Of a stretch of DNA of 64,000 nt, positions 1 to 7,886 are shown piece after piece. Position 1 is the stretch's first letter. The number at the start of each line of letters is the position of its first letter. The position numbers and the translations under genes are program-made. This DNA comes from Lachnospiraceae bacterium (GTDB lineage Bacteria; Bacillota; Clostridia; Lachnospirales; Lachnospiraceae). The notes below the pieces were generated by a model, which ran no database searches, was not told the DNA's origin, and saw only the letters and a program-made list of their open reading frames with translations. The DNA is taken from positions 124,001 through 188,000 of the forward strand of contig SVFN01000001.1 of NCBI GenBank assembly GCA_015056815.1, given 5' to 3'.

Positions 1-183
1 GTGAACGGCAAAGACCGCAAGGCACTTTCCATTGCTGTTGATGAGCTCAATCAGGGCAAGATCCGTATCCTGACGGATGAGGAGGAAGAAGCCTTAAAAC
101 AGGAAATGGAAGAGGCTGCGGCCAGGATGGAAGAAGCCGAAGCGGAAGAGACACAAGAGGCCGAAGAAAACGAGGCGGAATGA
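1..183 (+). CDS. rpoZ: RNA polymerase omega subunit, C-terminal part (truncated by window edge)
   Basis: Only the last 60 codons are present and the reading frame is open at base 1, so the GTG at position 1 is not taken as the start. The stretch SIAVDELNQGKIRI matches the conserved end of the clostridial omega subunit, a small subunit that helps assemble core RNA polymerase. It is followed by a strongly acidic Glu/Ala-rich tail of about 35 residues, an extension beyond the usual fold. It lies upstream of rimO, separated by a terminator hairpin. The assignment rests on this short motif alone and should be confirmed with the upstream sequence. Confidence 0.7.
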   Translation: MNGKDRKALSIAVDELNQGKIRILTDEEEEALKQEMEEAAARMEEAEAEETQEAEENEAE

Positions 184-193
184 TAGGAAAGAG

Positions 194-228
194 TTTAGTC
201 TACATACAATTATGTAGGCTAAATTTTT
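194..228 (+). terminator. Terminator after rpoZ
   Basis: A 13-bp stem (194-206 with 211-223, one G-U pair) closed by the loop CAAT is followed directly by five T residues. It lies 11 bases after the rpoZ stop and would separate rpoZ from rimO. Confidence 0.75.
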
Positions 229-333
229 ATGTGGTTTTCAGAGGAGAAACTATAAAACAGCAGCTGAAAATGATACAGGGATCCCTTCGATATCATTTCG
301 GGTGCAGAACCATAAATACAGGAAAGGACTACT

Positions 334-1692
334 ATGAAGATAATGTTTGTGTCACTTGGTTGTGACAAAAATCTGGTGGATACCGAGATGATGCTGGGCA
401 TGTTAACAGAGAGGGGACACACATTTACGGATGACGAGACCGAGGCGGAAGTGATCGTGGTCAATACCTGCTGCTTTATCGGAGATGCCAAGGAAGAAAG
501 CATTAACACCCTGATCGAGCTGGGAAGACAAAAAAGCGAGGGCAGCTGCAGGGCTTTGATCGCGGCAGGCTGTCTGGCACAGCGCTATCATGATGAGATC
601 AAAGAACAGATCCCTGAGGTGGATGTTCTCATCGGAACAATGGCAATCGACCGGATCGCGGAGGCACTGGATGAGATCGGTCGGAAAGTGACACCGGAAG
701 GGGACGATCAGAAGGAAGAAACAGGTCATAAGGAATATCTGCGTGATATCAATGCGGTTCCGGTGGCGGGTAAGAGACAGATCGTGACGACCGGAGGGCA
801 TTTTGCCTACCTCAAGATCGCAGAAGGATGTGACAAGCATTGCACTTATTGTATTATCCCAAAGGTGCGCGGTAATTACCGCAGCATACCGATGGAGACT
901 CTGTTGGAACAGGCACAACAGCTTGTGGAAGGCGGTGTAAAAGAACTGATCCTGGTTGCACAGGAGACGACTCTGTATGGGGCGGATCTGTATGGAGAAA
1001 AGTGTCTCCCGGAATTGCTGAGAAAGCTGTGCAGGATCAGCGGACTTTACTGGATCAGAATCCTGTACTGCTACCCCGAGGAAATAACGGATGAGCTGAT
1101 ACAGGTTATGAAGGAAGAACCTAAGATCTGTCATTATCTGGATATTCCCATCCAGCATGCATCGGATGCGGTCCTTAAGCGGATGGGTAGACGGACTGAT
1201 CAGAATCAGCTTAGGGAAATGATCGGAAAGCTGCGAAAAGAGATTCCTGACATATGTCTGAGAACGACACTGATCACCGGATTCCCGGGAGAGAGTCAGG
1301 AGGATTTTGAAGTGCTTTATAATTTCGTGGATGAGATGGAATTTGACCGGCTTGGTGTATTCACGTATTCGCAGGAGGAAGATACTCCGGCAGCCGGCTT
1401 TGCGGATCAGATCGATGAGGAGACCAAAAAGGACAGACAGGCTGAACTGATGGAATTGCAGCAGGAGATCGCGTTTGAAAAAGCAAACCGGATGAAGGAT
1501 GCCGTGGTAACTGCCATTGTAGAGGGAAAAGTGGCGGATGAGAATGCCTTTGTGGCGCGAACCTACAAGGATGCTCCAAACGTGGACGGACTGATCTTTG
1601 TTTATGCAGATGCGGAACTGATGACAGGGGACTTTGTGAAGGTGAAGGTAACCGGTTCCTATGAATATGACCTGATCGGAGAACTGCAATAA
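334..1692 (+). CDS. rimO: Ribosomal protein S12 methylthiotransferase RimO
   Basis: Radical SAM methylthiotransferase that adds a methylthio group to the beta carbon of a conserved aspartate of ribosomal protein S12. The 452 residues show the family layout: an N-terminal UPF0004 domain with Cys10, Cys46/47 and Cys80 for the auxiliary Fe-S cluster, then the radical SAM motif CDKHCTYC (Cys166, Cys170, Cys173), and a C-terminal TRAM domain from about residue 385. The N-terminus MKIMFVSLGCDKNLVD is typical of RimO rather than MiaB. The ATG is preceded by AGGAAAGGA at good spacing. It is followed after 41 bases by pgsA, a common neighbour in Lachnospiraceae. Confidence 0.95.
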   Translation: MKIMFVSLGCDKNLVDTEMMLGMLTERGHTFTDDETEAEVIVVNTCCFIGDAKEESINTLIELGRQKSEGSCRALIAAGCLAQRYHDEIKEQIPEVDVLIGTMAIDRIAEALDEIGRKVTPEGDDQKEETGHKEYLRDINAVPVAGKRQIVTTGGHFAYLKIAEGCDKHCTYCIIPKVRGNYRSIPMETLLEQAQQLVEGGVKELILVAQETTLYGADLYGEKCLPELLRKLCRISGLYWIRILYCYPEEITDELIQVMKEEPKICHYLDIPIQHASDAVLKRMGRRTDQNQLREMIGKLRKEIPDICLRTTLITGFPGESQEDFEVLYNFVDEMEFDRLGVFTYSQEEDTPAAGFADQIDEETKKDRQAELMELQQEIAFEKANRMKDAVVTAIVEGKVADENAFVARTYKDAPNVDGLIFVYADAELMTGDFVKVKVTGSYEYDLIGELQ

Positions 1693-1733
1693 GAAATAAG
1701 AAATAATCAAAAGCAGGAAGGAAGAGGAGTAGT

Positions 1734-2315
1734 ATGAAAAAAATGAATTTACCTAACAAACTGACACTTTTAAGAATGGTGCTGGCAGTGTTTTTTGTCG
1801 TATTTCTTTTACTGTCGGACACCTATGAATATCTGAAATGGATCGCTCTTGCCATTTTTATCGTGGCAAGCCTGACAGATATGCTGGACGGAAAGATCGC
1901 CCGTAAATACAATCTTGTTACCAATTTTGGCAAATTTATGGATCCGTTGGCAGATAAACTGTTAGTCTGTTCTGCGCTGATCGGGCTGACTGATCTTGGA
2001 ATGGTTCCGGCATGGATGACGATCGTGATCATTGCCAGAGAATTTATCATCAGCGGATTCCGTCTTGTTGCGGCACAACAGGGCATAGTGATCGCAGCAG
2101 GCTATTGGGGAAAAATAAAGACGGTCTGCCAGATGATCATGATCTGTGTGATGCTGGTGGTGGTAAACATCCATGGATTTGAAGGCGAACTGGAAGGCGT
2201 GTTTGATGGCCTGACTATGGTCGGAAATGTGTTATTATGGATATCGGTTGTTCTGACGATCGTTTCTCTGATCGATTATCTGGTTAAAAACAAAGGTGTG
2301 ATCAAAGTAGAATAG
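1734..2315 (+). CDS. pgsA: CDP-diacylglycerol--glycerol-3-phosphate 3-phosphatidyltransferase
   Basis: Membrane enzyme that makes phosphatidylglycerophosphate, the committed step to phosphatidylglycerol and cardiolipin. The 193-residue protein has the CDP-alcohol phosphotransferase signature: Asp49, DGKIAR at 52-57, then Asp70 and Asp74 in GKFMDPLADK. Several hydrophobic segments (about 11-28, 35-48, 76-100, 125-145, 160-185) fit the family's membrane fold. GAGGAG lies just before the ATG. It is probably co-transcribed with rimO, since no terminator is visible in the 41-base gap. Confidence 0.95.
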   Translation: MKKMNLPNKLTLLRMVLAVFFVVFLLLSDTYEYLKWIALAIFIVASLTDMLDGKIARKYNLVTNFGKFMDPLADKLLVCSALIGLTDLGMVPAWMTIVIIAREFIISGFRLVAAQQGIVIAAGYWGKIKTVCQMIMICVMLVVVNIHGFEGELEGVFDGLTMVGNVLLWISVVLTIVSLIDYLVKNKGVIKVE

Positions 2316-2352
2316 TACAATCTGTATGATATCAGTGGGAGTGCGAAGCACG

Positions 2353-2389
2353 GAACAATCCGGATATCGGGTTTTGACCCCGACATCAT
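2353..2389 (+). repeat. Short dispersed repeat, copy A
   Basis: A 37-base sequence containing ATCCGGATATCGG, TTTTGACCC and GACATCAT, almost identical (34 of 37) to bases 49196-49232. It holds a small hairpin (TCGGG/CCCGA around TTTTGAC) and is preceded by the mini hairpin GTGC-GAA-GCAC. It lies in the pgsA-cinA gap and accounts for part of the spurious upstream open frame of cinA. Confidence 0.6.
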
Positions 2390-2430
2390 CTGTATTTGCG
2401 GAGGAAAAAGCAGGATTTGCAGGAATCCGT

Positions 2431-2458
2431 TTTACAATGAAAAGAATAGTGGTATACT
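2431..2458 (+). promoter_or_regulatory. Candidate sigma-A promoter for cinA
   Basis: TTTACA at 2431-2436 and TATACT at 2453-2458 are separated by 16 bases. The promoter lies about 90 bases upstream of the chosen cinA start, which supports starting cinA at 2545 rather than at the start of the longer open frame. Confidence 0.5.
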
Positions 2459-2544
2459 GTTTACAGGGCACTTTCACTCAGGCTTACAAAGAATGTGGTT
2501 ACAGCAAAGATAAGCATGCCGATTGGGGCGGCAGATTGGAGAAA

Positions 2545-3816
2545 ATGATGAAGATTGTTGAATTGATTTCCGTTGGTACTGAGATTTTACTGGGCAATAT
2601 CGTAAATACAAATGCGGCATTTCTGGCGGAACAGTGTGCGGCGATGGGGCTTTCCAATTATTATCAGGTAACGGTGGGGGACAATGAAAAGCGATTGTTT
2701 GATACGATCCAGACAGCGATAGACCGTTCGGATATCGTGATTCTATCCGGAGGTCTCGGGCCGACACAGGATGATCTGACGAAGGAGACCGTTGCAAAAG
2801 TGTTTGGAAAAGAACTCGTGGAGGATTCACGCACGAGAAAGCAGATTGCAGAATTTTTTGAGAAGAGAGGGATCAAACCCACTGATAATAACTGGAAACA
2901 GGCACTGGTGCCAAAGGGAGCTATTGTTGTAGAGAACCCGAACGGGACGGCTCCCGGACTGATCGTGGAAGCCGGAGAGAAGTGTGCGATCCTGTTGCCG
3001 GGACCGCCAAACGAACTGATCCCGATGTTTAGGGATTCGATCATGCCTTATCTGAATCAGAAAGAGGAAGGGATCATCTATTCCAAGACCGTAAAGATCT
3101 GTGGCATGGGAGAAAGCAAAGTGGAGAGTGAGATCACAGATCTGCTGGAGAGACAGGTAAATCCTACCATTGCTCCTTATGCCAAGACCGGAGAAGTACA
3201 TCTGCGGGTGACGGCAAAGGCAGTGGATGAAAAAAATGCGAAAAAGCTTTTAAAACCGGTCGTAAAAGAATTAAAAGCACGCTTTGGATCAAATATCTAT
3301 ACGACGGAAGAAGCTGTAACACTGGAACAGGCAGTTGTGGATCTGCTTCTGGCGAATCAGCTTACAGTATCGACCGTGGAATCCTGCACAGGAGGTATGG
3401 TGGCGGCAAGGCTGATCAATGTTCCGGGAGTTTCGGAAGTATTTAAATCCGGGCAGATCACATATTCCAATAAGGCAAAACGTAAGTTTGCCGGCGTGAA
3501 ACGTTCTGATCTTGAGAAATTCGGAGCGGTCAGTGAAGAAGTAGCCAAAGATATGGCAAAAGGTGCTGCCATGCTGACGAAAGCAGATGTTGTGATATCT
3601 GTGACCGGTATTGCAGGCCCGGATGGAGGGACGGCGGATAAACCGGTAGGACTCGTTTATATAGGGTGCTATGTAAAAGGCAAGATCACTGTGAAGAAGT
3701 TTCAGTTCAGCGGCAGCCGCGCCAAGATACGTGAGAACAGCGTTTCCGCAGCGCTGACTTTATTGAGGCACTGTGTTCTGGAGTATTACAGTGAGATCAC
3801 ATTCCAGAAAAAGTAA
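2545..3816 (+). CDS. cinA: CinA family nicotinamide-nucleotide amidase / competence-damage protein
   Basis: Two-domain protein of the CinA family: an N-terminal MoCF/COG1058 domain (about 1-165, with VELISVGTEILLG and the SGGLGPTQDD motif) and a C-terminal CinA amidase domain (about 260-420, with STVESCTGG, SNKAKRKFAGV and VSVTGIAGPDGG). The family deamidates nicotinamide mononucleotide and may hydrolyse ADP-ribose in NAD recycling. The frame is open back to 2326, but family alignment, the GGAG at 2538-2541 and the upstream promoter favour ATG 2545 (423 residues; a second ATG follows at 2548). The extra 73 codons would run through a repeat element and the promoter and are rejected. Confidence 0.93.
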   Translation: MMKIVELISVGTEILLGNIVNTNAAFLAEQCAAMGLSNYYQVTVGDNEKRLFDTIQTAIDRSDIVILSGGLGPTQDDLTKETVAKVFGKELVEDSRTRKQIAEFFEKRGIKPTDNNWKQALVPKGAIVVENPNGTAPGLIVEAGEKCAILLPGPPNELIPMFRDSIMPYLNQKEEGIIYSKTVKICGMGESKVESEITDLLERQVNPTIAPYAKTGEVHLRVTAKAVDEKNAKKLLKPVVKELKARFGSNIYTTEEAVTLEQAVVDLLLANQLTVSTVESCTGGMVAARLINVPGVSEVFKSGQITYSNKAKRKFAGVKRSDLEKFGAVSEEVAKDMAKGAAMLTKADVVISVTGIAGPDGGTADKPVGLVYIGCYVKGKITVKKFQFSGSRAKIRENSVSAALTLLRHCVLEYYSEITFQKK

Positions 3817-3846
3817 TGGATCCGGAGAAAATACAATGAGGTTGCG

Positions 3847-5496
3847 ATGGAAGAAATAAATGAAGAACGTATGAAAGGAATAGCAGATATTACAACAGAG
3901 ATTCCGGAAGAAATATTTGGCACTGCGGTCGGCAAAAATGATGGTGGGGTAACACCGCCGGAGACAGATAGCCTGTCCCCGGCTATGGAAAACGTACCGC
4001 TGCAGCCTGAACGGGAGTCCTACGGGATGAACAGCCCTGTACCGCCTGATATGGAAAACGTACCGCTGCAGCCCGAACGGGAATCCTACGAGATGAACAG
4101 CCCTGTACCGCCTGATATGGGAGACGTACCGCTGCAGCCCGAACGGGAATCCTACGGGATGAACAGCCCTGTACCGCCTGATATGGGAGACGTACCGCTG
4201 CAGCCCGAACGGGAATCCTACGGGATGAACAGCCCTGTACCGCCTGATATGGGAGACGTACCGCTGCAGCCCGAACGGGAATCCTATGGGATGAACAGTC
4301 CTGTACCGCCTGATATGGGAGACGTACCGTTGCAGCCCGAACGGGAATCCTACGAGATGAACAGCCCCGTACCGCCTGTGCCGGGAAATGATACGACGCA
4401 GACAGCTTTGGGGGCAGGCGGGGATTACATGTCGAAGAACGTTAGCGAGAGCCGGAAAGAAGTGAGGAAGCCCGAATATGATCCGGTCTGGGAAACTCCG
4501 CACAATTCTGAGAAAAACCTGGCAATCGTTGTGTTTGGACTGCTGGGAGCAATGGTGGCGGCTTTGATCATACTGCTGTCGTTCCAGATACAGAAAGTGA
4601 GTGAATCGGGAGTGCCGGTAAAGCTTCCCTTTTCCTGGGAAGAATTTGCCAAGAATCCGTTCAAACAGAAAGAAAACGCTTCTATCCCCAAACATTCAGG
4701 TAAAGAAGAGACGCCACAAAACGGAGAAGAGTCTGATCCAAAAGAAATGCAGGACTCTGTATTTGACCGGATTGACTGGGAGGATTCCTCGTGGAAGGAG
4801 GGCCATACCAATTATACACCGGAGCAGACCGGTACGGAATATTATGAAAATATCGTAGACTGCATTGATACAGAAGTTGCGTACAGACTGAGAAACGACT
4901 TTTATGAGGTGAAAGATCGGGAACATAAGATCAGTGTGCGTCTGGCCTATACACAGCTGGAAGGAGATATCCCCAATCTGGATAAGATCAATGAAGTGAT
5001 CAAAGAGGAAGCACTTTCCTATGCAAACTATTACGAAGAACAAAAAGACAGCTACAATACTTATGTGGAAGAAAACGGCGGCGGGTACATTGCGCGGGTG
5101 GATTCGTATGTGACCTATAATTCCGAGGATCTGGTCAGTATCGTACTGGAGGAATCCTACAAAAATGCTGTGGGAAACAGCTATGTCGGCCTATATGGTA
5201 TTAATATCAATACCAAAACCGGAACGATCTATGACAATACCAAACTGTTGCAGATCAATGATTCTTTTGCGGCAGAATTTAAAAAGCGCAGCCGCAGGCA
5301 GAACGGACCGGTCAAAGAGGGGGTGGATGACAGGAGTCCGGCGGAGATCGCACAGTTTATGCGCCGGGAGGATAATCTGATTCTGTTTTATACTCCCCTT
5401 GGCATGGAGGTTGGATACAATTATTATACCGGCGGTATTACCGGCTGGGTGACTGTGACATTCAAAGATTATGCAGGCTATGGGAACGATCTGTAG
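3847..5496 (+). CDS. Membrane protein with 22-residue repeats and extracytoplasmic DUF3298-like domain
   Basis: A 549-residue, probably single-pass protein. Residues 1-46 are acidic. Residues 47-178 are six copies of a 22-residue Pro/Glu-rich unit (core VPLQPERESYGMNSPVPPD). A transmembrane helix lies at about 224-246, followed by a charged linker. The extracytoplasmic C-terminal domain (about 330-549) has the look of DUF3298/RsiV-type domains (paired Tyr-rich beta strands, NINTKTGTIYDN). In other bacteria such domains occur in anti-sigma factors and peptidoglycan deacetylases. No deacetylase domain is present here, so the function is unknown. The repeats are on the predicted cytoplasmic side. 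The start has only a weak GAGG upstream. No sigma factor gene is adjacent. Confidence 0.75.
   Translation: MEEINEERMKGIADITTEIPEEIFGTAVGKNDGGVTPPETDSLSPAMENVPLQPERESYGMNSPVPPDMENVPLQPERESYEMNSPVPPDMGDVPLQPERESYGMNSPVPPDMGDVPLQPERESYGMNSPVPPDMGDVPLQPERESYGMNSPVPPDMGDVPLQPERESYEMNSPVPPVPGNDTTQTALGAGGDYMSKNVSESRKEVRKPEYDPVWETPHNSEKNLAIVVFGLLGAMVAALIILLSFQIQKVSESGVPVKLPFSWEEFAKNPFKQKENASIPKHSGKEETPQNGEESDPKEMQDSVFDRIDWEDSSWKEGHTNYTPEQTGTEYYENIVDCIDTEVAYRLRNDFYEVKDREHKISVRLAYTQLEGDIPNLDKINEVIKEEALSYANYYEEQKDSYNTYVEENGGGYIARVDSYVTYNSEDLVSIVLEESYKNAVGNSYVGLYGININTKTGTIYDNTKLLQINDSFAAEFKKRSRRQNGPVKEGVDDRSPAEIAQFMRREDNLILFYTPLGMEVGYNYYTGGITGWVTVTFKDYAGYGNDL
3985..4380 (+). repeat. Tandem repeat, six units of 66 bp, in frame
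   Basis: Six head-to-tail 66-base units, each starting ATGG(A/G)A and coding for 22 residues. Units 3-5 are nearly identical in DNA, with scattered synonymous changes only; units 1, 2 and 6 vary more (EN for GD, G/E after SY). The unit length is a multiple of three, so gain or loss of units keeps the gene open. Confidence 0.95.
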
Positions 5497-5521
5497 CAAA
5501 CGGAGAAGTTCAAAAAAATAC

Positions 5522-5550
5522 TTGCCAAAACAAAAAAAGTATGATAGATT
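5522..5550 (+). promoter_or_regulatory. Promoter of rplS
   Basis: TTGCCA (5522-5527), a 17-base spacer ending in an extended -10 TG-N, and TAGATT (5545-5550). Transcription would start near 5557, leaving a leader of about 70 bases. Firmicutes rplS genes often carry an autoregulatory leader, but I cannot fold this one convincingly into that family. Confidence 0.65.
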
Positions 5551-5626
5551 AGATTTGTTGTGAAAATCAGATGGTCCGCTGTTACGGAATGTATTAAGAA
5601 CATCTAATACAGATAGGAGGAGCACA

Positions 5627-5974
5627 ATGAGCGATATTATCAGAGAAATCGAGCAGGCACAGTTAAAAGAGTCAGTAGACGAGTTTTCCGTAGGAGATAC
5701 CGTTAAAGTATACGGACGTATCAAAGAGGGAAACAGAGAAAGAGTACAGGTATTCGAAGGTACCGTTATCAAGAGACAGGGCGGAAGCAACAGAGAGACT
5801 TTCACTGTCCGTAAGAATTCTAACGGTGTTGGCGTTGAGAAGACCTGGCCGTTACACTCTCCTAACGTAGAGAGGATTGAAGTTGTAAGACGCGGTAAAG
5901 TAAGACGCGCGAAGCTGTTCTACTTAAGAGATCGTGTAGGTAAACGTGCGAAAGTAAAAGAGCTGGTGAAATAA
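5627..5974 (+). CDS. rplS: 50S ribosomal protein L19
   Basis: Ribosomal protein at the interface of the two subunits. The 115 residues carry the full family pattern: [41 protein letters not shown] and the basic C-terminus [26 protein letters not shown] lies at normal spacing before the ATG. It has its own promoter and a strong terminator, so it appears to be a single-gene unit placed ahead of lepB-rbgA, as in many Firmicutes. Confidence 0.98.
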   Translation: MSDIIREIEQAQLKESVDEFSVGDTVKVYGRIKEGNRERVQVFEGTVIKRQGGSNRETFTVRKNSNGVGVEKTWPLHSPNVERIEVVRRGKVRRAKLFYLRDRVGKRAKVKELVK

Positions 5975-6000
5975 GCCGCAGATTTTTATTCGTGCTAAAA

Positions 6001-6032
6001 GGACTTGTCACAGAAGTGACAAGTCCTTTCTT
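6001..6032 (+). terminator. Terminator of rplS
   Basis: A perfect 11-bp stem (GGACTTGTCAC at 6001-6011 with 6016-6026), loop AGAA, extended by A-T pairs and followed by TTTCTT. It lies 26 bases after the rplS stop. Confidence 0.9.
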
Positions 6033-6067
6033 AGATTGAAGAAGCAGGTCGGAAAAGGAAACGTGAC

Positions 6068-6222
6068 GTTACTATTCGGTCCGCAGCCTCGCACTACGCT
6101 GCGAGGCTGCGGAAAAACTGTATAAAACAGCCGATTATGCTTTGCACTTCGGCGCAGCCGGACGAAATATGTGCAAAACATGTTACATTCGGTGAATAGC
6201 TGGCCGGGAACTGAATAGTAAC
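6068..6222. mobile_element. Miniature inverted-repeat element (MITE-like), copy 1, with 8-bp flanking repeats
   Basis: A 155-base noncoding element bounded by the perfect 10-bp inverted repeat GTTACTATTC / GAATAGTAAC. It is flanked exactly by the direct repeat AACGTGAC at 6060-6067 and 6223-6230, as left by an insertion with an 8-bp target duplication. Inside are a perfect 13-bp hairpin (6081-6093 with 6100-6112, loop CTACGC), a second stem TTTGCAC/GTGCAAA, and an internal copy of the end (GTTACATTC at 6182-6190). No open frame. The same termini occur at 26105-26248. Confidence 0.8.
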
Positions 6223-6260
6223 AACGTGACAGATTCGATGACGTAAATAGTGTTTGGTAC

Positions 6261-6289
6261 TTGTAGGAGCGGATTATAATAGGTATAAT
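6261..6289 (+). promoter_or_regulatory. Promoter of lepB (first copy)
   Basis: TTGTAG at 6261-6266, 17-base spacer, TATAAT at 6284-6289. A second TATAAT at 6275-6280 lacks a well-spaced -35. The promoter begins 30 bases after the flanking repeat of the MITE-like element. Confidence 0.65.
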
Positions 6290-6354
6290 CGAATTGTAAA
6301 CGATATACGGATCGAACATAAATATATCATTAATCAGTAAAATTGGGGGATCCT

Positions 6355-6942
6355 ATGGCACTTCGCAGAGCAAGAGGATTAAATTTCCGTAAAAAGAAAA
6401 AGAAGATCAGTACAGCGATCTTAAAGGAGATCGCAAGTTATGTGTTTTTAATTTTTGTAACGATCCTGTTTTCGTTCGTGATGGTCTGGTCGATCGGAAT
6501 GCGGACAAGAGTGATCGGAGCTTCCATGGAGCCGGTACTGTATAACAGTCAGGAGATCCTGGTAAACCGCTTTGTTTATAAACTGTTTGCACCGAATAAG
6601 GACGATATCGTTGTGTTTCTGCCAAACGGGAATCAGAATTCCCATTACTATGTAAAACGTGTGGTGGCCACGGGCGGAGATACGGTACAGATAAAAGAAG
6701 GCATTCTCTATGTCAATGATGAGGTGTACGGAGCGGAACGGTATGATAAGATAGCGGATGCAGGTATTTTGGAAAATGCGGTTACACTGGAATCGGATGA
6801 GTATTGTATGCTGGGAGATAATATCAATAACAGCGAGGACAGTCGTTCCGGCAATATCGGGATGGTGAAAAGACAGGACATCGTAGGCAAGGTGTGGTTT
6901 CATATGGCAGCCGAGAATGTGGGCATGGGCGTCATGAAGTAG
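6355..6942 (+). CDS. lepB: Signal peptidase I (first of two)
   Basis: Membrane serine protease that removes signal peptides from exported proteins. Starting from ATG 6355 it is 195 residues: a basic N-terminus (FRKKKKK), one transmembrane helix (about 25-47), the catalytic Ser57 in GASMEP, catalytic Lys101 in YYVKRVVA, and the GDN box (YCMLGDN) towards the end. A TTG in the same frame at 6343 lies inside the TGGGGGA ribosome binding site and is rejected as start. It lies between rplS and rbgA; a second, equally intact signal peptidase follows rbgA. Confidence 0.93.
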   Translation: MALRRARGLNFRKKKKKISTAILKEIASYVFLIFVTILFSFVMVWSIGMRTRVIGASMEPVLYNSQEILVNRFVYKLFAPNKDDIVVFLPNGNQNSHYYVKRVVATGGDTVQIKEGILYVNDEVYGAERYDKIADAGILENAVTLESDEYCMLGDNINNSEDSRSGNIGMVKRQDIVGKVWFHMAAENVGMGVMK

Positions 6943-7001
6943 CAGCGGGCTGACAGAACACGGCTGACAGGCTGGCAAAAGAAGGATGAGGAGTGATAGA
7001 T

Positions 7002-7841
7002 ATGAATTATCAGTGGTATCCCGGTCATATGACCAAAGCAAAACGTATGATGCAGGAGAATATCAAGCTGATCGATCTGGTGATCGAGCTTGTGGATGCG
7101 AGAACGCCCATGAGCAGTCGTAACCCAGATATTGATGAGCTTGGGAAAAATAAGGCGAGGCTGATCCTTTTGAACAAGTCGGATCTGGCCGATGACACAA
7201 AGACGAATCAGTGGTTTGACTATTTCAGGAACCTGGGATATTTCGTGGTGAAACTTGATTCGAGATCCAAAGCAGGGATGAAGGCGATCACGCCGATCGT
7301 AAATGAAGCATGCAAAGAGAAGATCGAACGGGACAGGAAACGCGGGATCATCAACCGACCTGTCAGGGCAATGGTAGTCGGCATCCCGAACGTGGGGAAA
7401 TCTACCTTTATCAATTCTTTTGCAGGCAAAGCATGTGCCAAGACCGGGAATAAGCCCGGCGTCACCAAAGGAAAACAGTGGATACGCTTAAGCAAAACGC
7501 TGGAGCTTTTGGATACGCCCGGTATATTATGGCCCAAATTTGAAGATCAGGAAGTTGGAAAAAAGCTTGCATTGATCGGCTCCATGAATGATGAGATCCT
7601 GAATACGGATGAGCTTGCATATGAGCTGTTGAAATATCTGTCGGAGGAATATCCGCAGCTTTTGGAGCACAGATATGAAACCGATGCAACGGATCCTGTC
7701 CGGATCATGCAGCAGATTGCAATGAACCGTAAGTGTTTTTTGAAGGGGGAAGAACTGGATATCCATAAGACAGGTAAGCTTATCCTGGATGATTTCCGAT
7801 CAGGAAGATTAGGCAAAATAACACTTGAATTTCCGGTGTAG
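7002..7841 (+). CDS. rbgA: Ribosome biogenesis GTPase RbgA (YlqF)
   Basis: Circularly permuted GTPase needed for a late step of 50S subunit assembly. The G motifs appear in the permuted order: NKSDL (G4, about residue 57), then GIPNVGKST (G1, about 128), then DTPG (G3, about 173), followed by the C-terminal RNA-binding helices. ATG 7002 gives MNYQWYPGHMTKAKR, the typical family N-terminus (279 residues), with GGATGAGGAG upstream; the in-frame GTG at 6993 overlaps that site and is rejected. Its place beside rplS and rnhB is the standard Firmicutes arrangement. Confidence 0.96.
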   Translation: MNYQWYPGHMTKAKRMMQENIKLIDLVIELVDARTPMSSRNPDIDELGKNKARLILLNKSDLADDTKTNQWFDYFRNLGYFVVKLDSRSKAGMKAITPIVNEACKEKIERDRKRGIINRPVRAMVVGIPNVGKSTFINSFAGKACAKTGNKPGVTKGKQWIRLSKTLELLDTPGILWPKFEDQEVGKKLALIGSMNDEILNTDELAYELLKYLSEEYPQLLEHRYETDATDPVRIMQQIAMNRKCFLKGEELDIHKTGKLILDDFRSGRLGKITLEFPV

Positions 7842-7886
7842 TTATCCTATGATTTATATAGAATTTTTAAATGACTGGGAGAGGAT

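Noticed and set aside
403-1710. 435-codon open frame on the minus strand opposite rimO
   Set aside because: rimO is unambiguous on the plus strand with all motifs; the antisense frame has no recognisable domain and no ribosome binding site.
2326-2544. N-terminal extension of CinA
   Set aside because: It would run through a dispersed repeat and a likely promoter, has no family similarity, and ATG 2545 fits the family start.
3985-4380. CRISPR-like regular repeats
   Set aside because: Units are contiguous with no unique spacers and are in frame within a gene, so this is a tandem coding repeat.
3760-4695. Minus-strand open frame with regular repeats (GFPFGLQRYV units)
   Set aside because: It is the complement of the 66-bp coding repeat of the plus-strand gene; repetition alone makes it look protein-like.
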